This document shows, in pieces, positions 56,015-64,000 of a DNA stretch of 64,000 nucleotides (the first letter of the stretch is position 1; every line of letters begins with the position of its first letter). Source of the DNA: CBDAUN01 sp965214615 (GTDB lineage Bacteria; Pseudomonadota; Gammaproteobacteria; Arenicellales; JAJDZL01); contig OZ243952.1 in assembly GCA_965214615.1 (NCBI GenBank), positions 1,736,001-1,800,000 on the forward strand, written 5' to 3'. The translations under genes and the position numbers were made by a program. A model generated the notes under the pieces. The model ran no database searches, was not told the DNA's origin, and saw nothing but the letters and a program-made list of their open reading frames with translations.

Positions 56015-57106
56015 GTGGATCAGGAGCCTTGGGATTTAGCAATTATCGGCGCTGGGCCGGCGGGAAGCGTTTGTGCATGCAGCGCACTTGCTGCGGACAA
56101 GGGACTTCGGGTCGCGCTGATTGACAGGGATACATTTCCGCGTGACAAAGCGTGCGGTGATGCGGTTCGACAGGATGCGGTGTCGGTTCTTGAGCAACTC
56201 GGCCTAGCCTCTGTCTTTGAGGGCAGACCCCGGATTACTCGCTGCACCCTAAATATTCCGGACAATTTCCAATATCTGGAACGGATAATTGATTTCGACG
56301 GATACGCTTACTATGTAGTGGAACGGAAAATTTTCGATGCCGCTTTGTACGAAGCCGCAGTGCAAAAAGGCGCGAATGATTTCTCCGGACACTCGATGAC
56401 TGCCGCCACATACGACGAATCCGCTGAATTGTGGAGCGTTACTGTCAAACAGTCCTCCGGGTCAGAATTCGTGCTTCGGGCCCGAGTTTTGGTCGGAGCC
56501 GATGGCGCCGGTTCCCGGGTCCGCCGAGTTGCAGGGCTTGAACTGAACAGCGAAGAGTACATTGCGGTTGCAGTGCGTGCATACGCGCAGGCGCCAGGTT
56601 TCGACGAGGAGACCATGCAAATCGATTACTTGGAGCGCTTTATGCCTGGTTATGGCTGGGTCTTTCCCTTGCTGAATGGCAAGGTGAACATTGGCATGGG
56701 TCTTGACAAGCGTGATTACAAGACTGCCGGAAGCAGTTTGGAGTCCCTGCTTCACGACTATGTACGGCAGTTGGCTGACGAAGGTGTTCAGATTCATGGA
56801 ATATCTGATGTCAAGACTTACCCCTTGCCCTTGTCGTTTCCTGAACTGCCGCTGGTGCCGCAGCAACGGGTCGCCCTCATTGGCGATGCGTCTGCGATGA
56901 TCGACCCGTTCACAGGGGAGGGTATTCACTTTGGAATATGGTCGGGATACGAACTGGGGCGCGCCGTGTCTCAGGGTTTGAACGATGACAGTCTGCAGTC
57001 CTCTATGGAACGTTTTGCAGCGGACTATGCCCACCAGTTCGGTACTGTCATGCATTTATCCCAGCAGTTGCGAGAGACTCTCCGATTTCAACGAATGTTC
57101 GTCTAA
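56015..57106 (+). CDS. Geranylgeranyl-reductase-family FAD-dependent oxidoreductase
   Basis: 363 residues from a GTG with no clear ribosome binding site. The N-terminal FAD site is LAIIGAGPAGSVCACSALAA, followed by the family motif PRDKACGDAV. VLVGADGAGSRVRRVAGL is the second FAD motif. PGYGWVFPLLNGKVNIGMG and VALIGDASAMIDPFTGEGIHFG are typical of the geranylgeranyl reductase/halogenase-like flavoproteins. It reduces or oxidises isoprenoid-type substrates in known cases; the substrate is unknown here. It could oxidise azolines of the RiPP, but nothing shows this. Confidence 0.88.
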   Translation: MDQEPWDLAIIGAGPAGSVCACSALAADKGLRVALIDRDTFPRDKACGDAVRQDAVSVLEQLGLASVFEGRPRITRCTLNIPDNFQYLERIIDFDGYAYYVVERKIFDAALYEAAVQKGANDFSGHSMTAATYDESAELWSVTVKQSSGSEFVLRARVLVGADGAGSRVRRVAGLELNSEEYIAVAVRAYAQAPGFDEETMQIDYLERFMPGYGWVFPLLNGKVNIGMGLDKRDYKTAGSSLESLLHDYVRQLADEGVQIHGISDVKTYPLPLSFPELPLVPQQRVALIGDASAMIDPFTGEGIHFGIWSGYELGRAVSQGLNDDSLQSSMERFAADYAHQFGTVMHLSQQLRETLRFQRMFV

Positions 57107-57112
57107 ACGTGC

Positions 57113-57152
57113 ATTGACGGCAATCGACTATCGATGGCTGGTCATCGTCAAT
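57113..57152 (+). terminator. Inverted repeat after the flavoprotein gene
   Basis: ATTGACG (57113-57119) and CGTCAAT (57146-57152) flank a region that can pair further, 6 bases after the stop, followed by a short T-rich stretch. Terminator-like but with a long loop. Confidence 0.3.
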
Positions 57153-57354
57153 TTCAAATTGTCGGCGCAAAGTCCATATTCCAGGCTCGGCGGTGCAATC
57201 CGTAATCGGCGGATTTGCGCGGACTTGGCGAAGTTGACCGGGCTATGCCTTTGATAGGCTATCGGTTGCTTCAGGGAAATCTCGCGCAACCAATCAACTA
57301 AGCTCCCCAAGGTGTTGCGTCCGCGCTATGCCTGCGTCGTCAGCTTGGTTGATC

Positions 57355-59769
57355 CTACGTCCGGATACGCACATGCTCCGGATCGAATAGGCAGGGTGCG
57401 CATACCTTGGCAGGGCAGAGCGCTCCAAGAATGCCGACATCAAGGTCGGTGTCGAGCGAAGAGGCATGGCATTCCACGTAGGCATAGGCAATATTTCTTT
57501 CAACCCGGTGACCGTAGCCGCCGGACGTGACCGAACCAACCTGAACCCCGTTGCAGTACACAGGGTCGCCGCTGTGGGCGGGAGCGTGACCGCAACCGAT
57601 AGTCAGCGTGACAAGCCGATACTGCTCGCCGCGTCGCATTTCCTCCAGTAGCGCCGGCTTGCCGATAAAGAATTTCTTGTCTGTCTTCACGAATCGTCCA
57701 AGGCCCGCTTCAATCGGATTGAATTCATAGGTCAGTTCTGACTTCCAGTGCGCATAGCCTTTTTCGAGCCGCATGGATTCAGCCGCATACATGCCGAACT
57801 GAACCATGTCCAGTGTGTCGCCTGCCTCGATTAGAAGATCATAGACTTGTGAGAGAAAGTCATTGGCGATGTGCAACTCGTACGCCAATTCGCCGGAAAA
57901 GCTCAGCCGCATGAACACAACCGGCGCCCGCCCGATATTCGCCTTTCTGACCTGCATCGGCGCGAATGACGCATTCGACCAGTCTGACGATCCCGACAGC
58001 GATGCAAGCAGTTCGCGAGATCTTGGACCGGCAACGACGAGCGTCGTGTAGCGAGAACCTAGGTCATTCAGCGAGACAGACTCTGGCTTGTAATTGCAGA
58101 GCCAGTCACGGTCATGCCACTGCGCGGCCGCAGCGGAACCGTACCAGTAGTGATCTTCACCAAGCTTCGCAACAGTGGCTTCAGAAAGAACGTGTCCCTT
58201 TTCATTCAGGAAGTAGCAAAGATTAACTTTGCCTTCGGCTTTCGGCATGGCGCTGCAAGTCATCCGGTCTAGAAATTCTCCCGCGCCGCTCCCTCGAATT
58301 TCATAGCGGTTGAATCCGGACACTTCCATAAGGCCAACTTTGCTGCTGACCCCTGAAACCTCTTGCGCCACTACGTCGAAAGTCGGCGTGAATCGATAGG
58401 AGGGTTCGTCGACGAAATCCGGATCAGGCTTGAAAAACAGCACGCGCTCCCAGCCGTTTACTACGCCCCATGCGCAATTTTGCCGTGCGAGCTTTGAAAA
58501 AAGCGGAGTCGTGCGCAAAGTTCGGGCTGCGTCGCGGAATTCGTGGGGCAGGTGATAGTCGAATTCCATCTGGTATTCTTCAACAGCCTTTTGTCTTGTC
58601 GCCGCAGCGTTCGCCCAGCCGGTAAATCGGCGCGGGTCCAGATACCATGCGTCCCATTCGCATTCTCCGTGCACCATGATTTGCGCCAGCACTTTGCCTA
58701 GCCCTCCGCCTTCGCCGATTCCGGCGCGAAGCCCTAGGCATGCATAGGCGTTGCGAATCCCCGGAATCGGGCCAATCAGAGGCGCGCCGTCGGCGCTGTA
58801 GGTGATCGGTCCGTTGATGATTGTATGGATTCCGGTTTCTGTCAGGGCGGGCAGGCGCTTGAATATCCCTTCCATATTGTCCAGGCAGCGGTCGAGATCC
58901 GACGGGCACAGGGATTTGCTGAATCCAGGATCGATGCCGTCAATCCCGAATGGCTTGCAGGCGTGTTCATAGACACCGACCAGCAGGCCTGTTTTTTCCT
59001 GGCGGCTGTAGAAGTTATCGCCAGGATCGCGAATGATCGGAACGCGAAAATTCAGTTCTTCGATTTGCGCGATTGGCTCGGTCAGGAAGTACTGATGCTC
59101 CATGGATACGACGGGATGGCTGACATCAAGCATTGCGCCAACTTCGTTCACCCGGTATCCGGAGGCATTGACCACGCATTCGCAGCAAATGTCGCCATTT
59201 CTGGTATGGACAATGAAAGTTCCGTCGGGCCTGCGCGTGATGTCTTCTACCGGATTGAAGCGATAAATCTCGGCCCCCGCTTTTCGAGCCCGGCGTGCCA
59301 TGGAAAACACCAGCTGTGCCGGGTCTATGTCCCCGTCCAAAGGATCCCACCAGGCGCCGCGCAATCCTTCAGTGTTCATGAGCGGATGCCTGCGCCCCGC
59401 TTCAGCCGGGGCGATGAACTCCATTTCAACTCCGACTCCGGCTGCCACGCCGACACAATGACGGTAGATGTCCTCCTGGTCAAGCGTATGCGCCAGACGC
59501 ATCCCGCCTGTGATGTGGTAGTTGATAGGGTAATCGGGATCCGCAGCCAATTCGCGGTACAGCTGTATTGAGTGGCGTTTCAGAGCAAACATGGTCTGAT
59601 TGGAGCCAAACTGAGTGACTTGAGCAGCCGCGTGCCAGGTCGAACCGGAGGTCAACTCGTCGCGTTCGACCAGGACAGCATCGGTCCAGCCTTCGAGCGC
59701 AAGGTGGTAGAGGGTGGAGACGCCGCCGATGCCACCGCCGATTATGACTGCCCGAGCGTGGGATTTCAA
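57355..59769 (-). CDS. Dimethylglycine/sarcosine dehydrogenase-like flavoprotein with GcvT domain
   Basis: 804 residues. The N-terminal FAD fold has AVIIGGGIGGVSTLYHLALEG. SGSTWHAAAQVTQF carries the histidine that binds FAD covalently in dimethylglycine and sarcosine dehydrogenases. A middle domain (GPITYSADGAPLIGPIPGI) and a C-terminal aminomethyltransferase domain (~440-800: GVVNGWERVLFF, FSGELAYELHI, GMYAAESMRLEKGYAHWKSEL, TSGGYGHRV) follow. Enzymes of this type demethylate N-methylated glycines and pass the one-carbon unit to tetrahydrofolate. It stands alone, convergent with the flavoprotein gene. The exact substrate is open. Confidence 0.9.
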   Translation of the reverse strand: MKSHARAVIIGGGIGGVSTLYHLALEGWTDAVLVERDELTSGSTWHAAAQVTQFGSNQTMFALKRHSIQLYRELAADPDYPINYHITGGMRLAHTLDQEDIYRHCVGVAAGVGVEMEFIAPAEAGRRHPLMNTEGLRGAWWDPLDGDIDPAQLVFSMARRARKAGAEIYRFNPVEDITRRPDGTFIVHTRNGDICCECVVNASGYRVNEVGAMLDVSHPVVSMEHQYFLTEPIAQIEELNFRVPIIRDPGDNFYSRQEKTGLLVGVYEHACKPFGIDGIDPGFSKSLCPSDLDRCLDNMEGIFKRLPALTETGIHTIINGPITYSADGAPLIGPIPGIRNAYACLGLRAGIGEGGGLGKVLAQIMVHGECEWDAWYLDPRRFTGWANAAATRQKAVEEYQMEFDYHLPHEFRDAARTLRTTPLFSKLARQNCAWGVVNGWERVLFFKPDPDFVDEPSYRFTPTFDVVAQEVSGVSSKVGLMEVSGFNRYEIRGSGAGEFLDRMTCSAMPKAEGKVNLCYFLNEKGHVLSEATVAKLGEDHYWYGSAAAAQWHDRDWLCNYKPESVSLNDLGSRYTTLVVAGPRSRELLASLSGSSDWSNASFAPMQVRKANIGRAPVVFMRLSFSGELAYELHIANDFLSQVYDLLIEAGDTLDMVQFGMYAAESMRLEKGYAHWKSELTYEFNPIEAGLGRFVKTDKKFFIGKPALLEEMRRGEQYRLVTLTIGCGHAPAHSGDPVYCNGVQVGSVTSGGYGHRVERNIAYAYVECHASSLDTDLDVGILGALCPAKVCAPCLFDPEHVRIRT

Positions 59770-60113
59770 TGAATTGCCTCAACTTCGAAACGCGTAGAAT
59801 ATAGCATGCGCAGGCGACTCTCTGATTCAAATGACAGCGATCAGGGAAATATCCACGGCACGTCATTGCTTCGATTAGTCAATGGAACATTGCGCCAAAT
59901 ACACGGAAGGTGCGGCCGCATACGCAGCAGCAACTTTGATCTGGCGAGGAAATGGCAAGTGTTATCGCACATGCATCATCTTGCGACACACGGTGCATTG
60001 TTCTACTGGTCATGACCATGGTCATGACCATGGTGTAATTTGTATCGATACTTCACTTGGCCGAACTTTTTCGAATTTGGATAAGCAGCATGAATACGAG
60101 GAAAACTGATGCC
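59770..60113. other. Gap between the dehydrogenase and toxin-antitoxin genes
   Basis: 344 bp between divergent genes, holding the tandem palindromes at 60007-60051. No gene is supported. Confidence 0.5.
60007..60051 (+). promoter_or_regulatory. Tandem palindromes, likely antitoxin operator
   Basis: The 12-base palindrome TGGTCATGACCA occurs twice head to tail (60007-60018, 60019-60030), followed by TGGTG and, at 60042-60051, a different palindrome GTATCGATAC. The set ends 62 bases before the antitoxin start. Phd/YefM antitoxins bind such palindromes to repress their own operon, so this is a probable operator. Confidence 0.6.
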
Positions 60114-60365
60114 ATGCAGATAATTAAGGCATCCGATTTTAAGGCAAGATGCCTCAAGTTGATGGATGAGGTCGCCGATACCGGGAATGGCCTTGTCATT
60201 ACCAAGAACGGCAGACCGGTTGCACGTCTCATTCCGCATCGCAGTAGGCCGGACAGCCTATTCGGCATAGACAAGGGCAAGATCAGAATTCTTGGCGATA
60301 TTATTGAACCGCTTGATGCGGAGTGGGAAGCGGACGGATCTAAAGCCGAGGATGTTGAATCTTGA
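60114..60365 (+). CDS. Phd/YefM-family antitoxin
   Basis: 83 residues from ATG 60114, chosen because GAGGAA lies ten bases upstream; an ATG at 60090 in frame is the alternative. The N-terminus MQIIKASDFKARCLKLMDEV and VITKNGRPVARLIP are the Phd/YefM DNA-binding fold. The acidic C-terminal tail (residues ~50-83) would bind the toxin. Its stop overlaps the toxin start. Confidence 0.85.
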   Translation: MQIIKASDFKARCLKLMDEVADTGNGLVITKNGRPVARLIPHRSRPDSLFGIDKGKIRILGDIIEPLDAEWEADGSKAEDVES

Positions 60366-60760
60366 TACTGCTTGACACGCATGTCATTTTATGGCTTCGC
60401 GGCGGCAGCGAACGTCTTGGGCCGGTAGCCCTGAATGCCATTAACGACGCATGGCAGGCGGGGGAGCTTGCTGTTTGTGCAATTTCATTTTGGGAAATTG
60501 CGATGCTGATAAATAGGAACAGGATAGACTTTCCCGAAAATCTTGAACGTTGGCGCCGGGTACAGCTGGAACAGGGCGTGATTGAAATCCCAGTGGATGG
60601 GACGATAGGTTTGCGTGCTGTTCAACTTGCCGGGCTTCATTCCGACCCCGTCGATCGACTGATTGTTGCGACCGCTCTCGACGGTCATCGATTGGTTACG
60701 GCGGACAGGCGTCTTCTTGATTGGCGCGGTGAACTTGACCGACTGGTCGCGACTGTATGA
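60362..60760 (+). CDS. PIN-domain ribonuclease toxin (VapC type)
   Basis: 132 residues from a TTG overlapping the antitoxin stop (TTGA). PIN motifs: MILLDTHVILWL with the first catalytic Asp, SFWEIAML with the acidic Glu, DPVDRLIVATAL and VTADRRLLDW with the remaining acids. PIN toxins cleave RNA, often tRNA or rRNA, when freed from the antitoxin. All acidic residues are present, so the toxin looks functional. Confidence 0.85.
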   Translation: MILLDTHVILWLRGGSERLGPVALNAINDAWQAGELAVCAISFWEIAMLINRNRIDFPENLERWRRVQLEQGVIEIPVDGTIGLRAVQLAGLHSDPVDRLIVATALDGHRLVTADRRLLDWRGELDRLVATV

Positions 60761-61559
60761 TCCGCAAACTTGTCTAAGGCGATTGCTCCAAAGAAATTTC
60801 GGGTCCGAATCGGAAAGTTCTGAATTTTGTACGGGTGAATGCGCACTGCGGGAGAACCTTGGATGATGGACTGAACGCCGGCCTTTTCGGGGGCGCTTGG
60901 CGGGGTCGGCAATAAGCGCGCATCTGTCAAGCTGCGCCTTGGGCGAACGCCATAGAGACCATTACTGAGGGAACGATAGCTGGGACGTCGAATTTGTGGT
61001 TGAGATCGGGTTGATGTTGTCGGCTGTCGATGCCAAAAAACAGTTGAATTGAAAATTCTCTTTCCTGCTATTAGATGGTTCATTTTAGCGTTTCAGCCCG
61101 ACACAGGTGCTGCACATTGGTGAAGTCAGTATTGACCGAGAAGACACTCTTGTTCTTTTGTTTGAGAATTGGGTGAACCGGCGACCTGGCGAATCCCGGT
61201 TGAACCGCCGGTTGAGGCTCGCTAATGCCAATGCGGAAGTTGTCGCAATGGAATCTCTGAAACGCTGCGCAACAGGCATCGGTAAATATCCGCTCTGGCC
61301 ATATGCTATTTGGCGAACCTACGCACTCATGGCGCAACCGAGCCGCTAGATACCGATTCACGCGTATTTTGTGCTTCGCATCGTCAGGCGCGAGTCCGGG
61401 TTTGGCCAGCATATTCAGTACACAAAGACGTGCAGCGCCTTTCGATTTCGGATAAACTATAGAACCGTCCGAGCAGTGCAAACTGGCGCTGTTCGAAATA
61501 TTTCCACTCAAGTTCCGCGAACAAATCAGCGATCCAAGCAGGCACAAGGCGATTCCTGA
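60761..61559. other. Intergenic region before pyrG, no gene supported
   Basis: About 800 bp. Short frames on both strands have no domain, signal peptide or ribosome binding site; one 233-codon antisense frame runs into pyrG and is a shadow. No tRNA was found by eye. It marks the right end of the accessory island and should contain the pyrG promoter, which I could not place with confidence. Confidence 0.5.
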
Positions 61560-63212
61560 ATGAGTAAATTCGTATTTGTAACTGGCGGCGTCGTATCGTC
61601 TCTTGGCAAAGGGATTGCGTCGGCGTCGATGGCTGCATTGCTTGAAGCGCGAAATATCCCGGTCACGCTGATGAAGCTGGACCCCTACATCAATGTCGAT
61701 CCCGGAACTATGAGCCCGTTTCAGCACGGGGAGGTTTTCGTGACAGAAGACGGCGCGGAGACGGACCTGGATCTGGGGCACTACGAGCGCTTTGTCAATA
61801 CCAAGATGCGCCAGATCAACAATTTCACCACCGGTCGAGTCTACGAGCGCGTCATTCGCCGCGAGCGCCGAGGCGACTATCTAGGCAAGACGGTTCAGGT
61901 GATTCCGCACATTATCGATGAGATCAAGGACTGCATCTACGAGGGTGCGGACGACCATGACGTGGCATTCGTGGAAATCGGCGGGACAGTCGGCGACATA
62001 GAGTCGCTGCCATTTCTGGAAACCATCCGCCAGTTGCGTATCGAACTGGGTCCGGAAAACACGCTGTTCGTTCATCTGACTCTGGTTCCCGCGCTCGATT
62101 ACGCCGGCGAAATCAAGACCAAGCCGACACAGCATTCGGTAAAGGAGCTTCGCAGCATCGGTATTCAGCCGGACCTGCTTTTATGCCGAATCGACAACCC
62201 GCTTCCTGAATCGGCAAAAAGCAAGATCGCACTTTTCACCAACGTGCCGCAACGCTCTGTAATTTCTGCAGTGACGACCGACAGCGTCTACGACATCCCG
62301 CATCTGTACCATGAGCAGGACGTGGACAGCATCATTGTCGACCAACTCAGGCTGAACGCCTCGGACATTGATCTTTCCGAATGGGACGACGTAGCGTCCC
62401 GCAGCCGCAACTGCACCAGCGAAGTCACCGTTGCAATGGTAGGCAAGTATCTGGATATTGCCGATTCCTACAAGTCTCTGACCGAGGCCTTGACCCATGC
62501 GGGGATTCGAACCCGGACCAAGGTCAATGTTCAATTCGTCGATGCCGAGGAAATCGAAAGTCAGGGAGTTCAGCAGCTTTACGGCGCCGATGCGATCATT
62601 GTGCCCGGAGGCTTCGGCAAGCGCGGCACTGCCGGAAAGATCAGAACAGCCCGGTATGCGCGCGAAAATGACGTGCCCTATCTTGGCATCTGCCTGGGAA
62701 TGCAACTGGCAATGGTTGAATTCGCCCGCAATGTAATCGGCCTGAAAGAAGCGCACAGCACTGAATTTGATTCTTCAAGTCCGCACCCGGTTATTGCCTT
62801 GGTAACCGAATGGCGCGACGTAAGCGGCAATGTCGAACGGCGCGGCCCGAACGACGACATCGGCGGAACGCTGCGTCTTGGCTCCCAGCACGCCGGACTG
62901 GCCGAAGGTTCGCTTGCAAGCGAACTGTATGGCTCTGACACGATCTTCGAACGTCACAGGCATCGCTACGAATTCAATAACACGTATCGGCAGCAATTTG
63001 AATCGGCCGGGGTCGTATTTTCGGGGATTTCCAGCGACGAATTGGTGGAAGTCGTAGAATTGCCGGAGCATCAATGGTTTATCGGCTGCCAGTATCATCC
63101 CGAGTTCACATCGACACCGCGCAAAGGACACCCGCTGTTCATCAGCCTTGTGAAAACCGCACTCGAAAGAAAAAATACCTATCACTTCGCAAAAAGGGCT
63201 GCTGTCAGTTGA
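61560..63212 (+). CDS. pyrG: CTP synthase
   Basis: 550 residues (E. coli 545). The N-terminal synthetase domain opens KFVFVTGGVVSSLGKGIASA with MKLDPYINVDPGTMSPFQHGEVFV and GGTVGDIESLPF. The glutaminase domain carries GGFGKRG, the nucleophile in YLGICLGMQLA, and the His/Glu pair in QYHPEFTSTP. It makes CTP from UTP, ATP and glutamine. Four-base overlap with kdsA. Confidence 0.97.
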   Translation: MSKFVFVTGGVVSSLGKGIASASMAALLEARNIPVTLMKLDPYINVDPGTMSPFQHGEVFVTEDGAETDLDLGHYERFVNTKMRQINNFTTGRVYERVIRRERRGDYLGKTVQVIPHIIDEIKDCIYEGADDHDVAFVEIGGTVGDIESLPFLETIRQLRIELGPENTLFVHLTLVPALDYAGEIKTKPTQHSVKELRSIGIQPDLLLCRIDNPLPESAKSKIALFTNVPQRSVISAVTTDSVYDIPHLYHEQDVDSIIVDQLRLNASDIDLSEWDDVASRSRNCTSEVTVAMVGKYLDIADSYKSLTEALTHAGIRTRTKVNVQFVDAEEIESQGVQQLYGADAIIVPGGFGKRGTAGKIRTARYARENDVPYLGICLGMQLAMVEFARNVIGLKEAHSTEFDSSSPHPVIALVTEWRDVSGNVERRGPNDDIGGTLRLGSQHAGLAEGSLASELYGSDTIFERHRHRYEFNNTYRQQFESAGVVFSGISSDELVEVVELPEHQWFIGCQYHPEFTSTPRKGHPLFISLVKTALERKNTYHFAKRAAVS

Positions 63213-64000
63213 ATATTGCGGGAAGACCCGTTGGCAACGGTCAGCCGATGTTTCTGATAGCCGGGCCTTGCGTGATCGAATCCGAAGCGTTTGCAATTGA
63301 TACCGCTTCGCGCATCAAGGATATCTGCGGTCGCCTGGACATTCCTTTCGTGTACAAGTCTTCGTATGACAAGGCGAACAGGACATCGGTGGACTCCTAT
63401 CGCGGACCCGGCATTGAGCAGGGCTTGGAGATACTCGCCAAAGTGCGCCGCGAACTCGATGTCCCGGTGCTGACCGATGTGCATTCGCCGGCTCAGGCGG
63501 AGCAGGCGGCCGGCTATGTCGACATTCTTCAGACGCCGGCATTTTTGTGCCGTCAGACCGACCTTATTCAGGCAGCGGCGGCAACCGGCAAGGTCGTCAA
63601 TGTCAAAAAGGCGCAATTTCTTTCCCCGCACGAAATGAAACATGTCGTAGACAAGGCGGTTCGTGCCGGCGGAAACGACAGGGTCATGGTTTGCGAAAGA
63701 GGTTCAAGCTATGGCTGGAATAATCTTGTGGTCGACATGCGCAGCCTCGCCATTATGCGCGAGACCGGATGTCCGGTTGTCTACGATGCCACCCATTCGG
63801 TGCAGCTCCCGGGTGGCAATGACGGCTCTTCGGGCGGCCAAAGGGAATTTATCCCGACACTGTCCAGAGCTGCCGCGGGCGGAGGAATTGACGGCTTGTT
63901 CATGGAAACCCATCCCGACCCCGATAATGCGCCCAGCGACGGTCCGAATGCATGGCCTTTGCAACGCTTAGAGCCGTTGCTGGAAGATTTGCGGCAAATC
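63209..64000 (+). CDS. kdsA: 3-deoxy-8-phosphooctulonate synthase, 3' end beyond the window
   Basis: 264 codons seen, no stop. TTG start at 63209 overlaps the pyrG stop (TTGA), with AGGG upstream. MFLIAGPCVIES, PFVYKSSYDKANRTS, RGPGIEQGLEIL, VCERGSSYGWNNLVVDMRS and YDATHSVQLPGG are KdsA signatures, with the metal and PEP sites intact; METHPDPDNAPSDGPN is the C-terminal signature. It condenses PEP with arabinose 5-phosphate for Kdo, the sugar attached to lipid A. The order pyrG-kdsA is standard. Confidence 0.96.
   Translation, partial: MNIAGRPVGNGQPMFLIAGPCVIESEAFAIDTASRIKDICGRLDIPFVYKSSYDKANRTSVDSYRGPGIEQGLEILAKVRRELDVPVLTDVHSPAQAEQAAGYVDILQTPAFLCRQTDLIQAAAATGKVVNVKKAQFLSPHEMKHVVDKAVRAGGNDRVMVCERGSSYGWNNLVVDMRSLAIMRETGCPVVYDATHSVQLPGGNDGSSGGQREFIPTLSRAAAGGGIDGLFMETHPDPDNAPSDGPNAWPLQRLEPLLEDLRQI

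Noticed and set aside
59882..60109. Small His-rich peptide (HDHGHDHG) as a metal-binding protein
   Set aside because: The His/Asp/Gly run is just the translation of the tandem palindrome and appears on both strands. No ribosome binding site and no homologous features.
61080..61781. 233-codon minus-strand frame before pyrG
   Set aside because: It overlaps the start of pyrG in antisense, and its composition and lack of motifs mark it as a shadow.

Overview
The window is a chromosomal segment of a gammaproteobacterium, probably an uncultured or environmental one. The evidence is gene order: rpsB-tsf-pyrH-frr-uppS-cdsA-dxr-rseP-bamA-skp-lpxD-fabZ-lpxA-lpxB-rnhB-dnaE-accA-tilS and then pyrG-kdsA is the classical gammaproteobacterial arrangement. 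An outer membrane with lipid A is implied by bamA, lpxA/B/D and kdsA. No tRNA, rRNA, CRISPR array or intact insertion sequence was seen.

Region 1 (1-12.0 kb, minus strand) holds two secreted surface-type proteins. The upstream one is an arylsulfotransferase-like protein with cadherin-like and Ig-like domains. The downstream one is a giant protein of at least 3,090 residues that runs off the left edge. It is built of Calx-beta, Ig-like and fibronectin III domains, including three tandem ~957-bp units, two of which are almost identical. Region 2 (12.6-17.2 kb) carries a MscS-like channel, a membrane-free MgtE_N/CBS protein and an MgtE magnesium transporter in one operon, then a frameshifted AlbA-type regulator/ATPase gene.

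Region 3 (17.4-38.0 kb) is the housekeeping block, with genes tightly packed and often overlapping. It covers translation (rpsB, tsf, frr, tilS), UMP kinase, isoprenoid, phospholipid and lipid A synthesis, outer-membrane biogenesis, RNase HII, the replicative polymerase alpha subunit and acetyl-CoA carboxylase alpha.

Region 4 (38.1-61.5 kb) is an accessory island sitting between tilS and pyrG, which are adjacent in relatives such as Pseudomonas. Its core is a ribosomally synthesised peptide (RiPP) cluster of the TOMM/NHLP type. The plus strand has a fusion of an AlkB-type diiron hydroxylase to a degenerate GlnE-like domain, a fused E1-like/YcaO cyclodehydratase, and an NHLP-leader precursor whose predicted core is only LSCCV. 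The convergent minus strand has a very short HlyD-like protein, a C39 peptidase/ABC exporter, a second NHLM-type ABC transporter and two paralogous proteins of unknown function. An RND/MMPL transporter, a geranylgeranyl-reductase-family flavoprotein, a dimethylglycine dehydrogenase-like enzyme and a Phd/VapC toxin-antitoxin pair fill the rest. Region 5 (61.6-64 kb) resumes housekeeping with pyrG and the start of kdsA.

Points most worth a second look: the AlkB-GlnE fusion beside a five-residue-core precursor; a family of three dispersed hairpins with a conserved apical sequence but different, internally complementary stems (17321, 43490, 55659); the unknown paralogue pair; and the C10 tract at the start of the arylsulfotransferase-like gene. 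All domain calls come from reading the translated sequence by eye; no database search was run.
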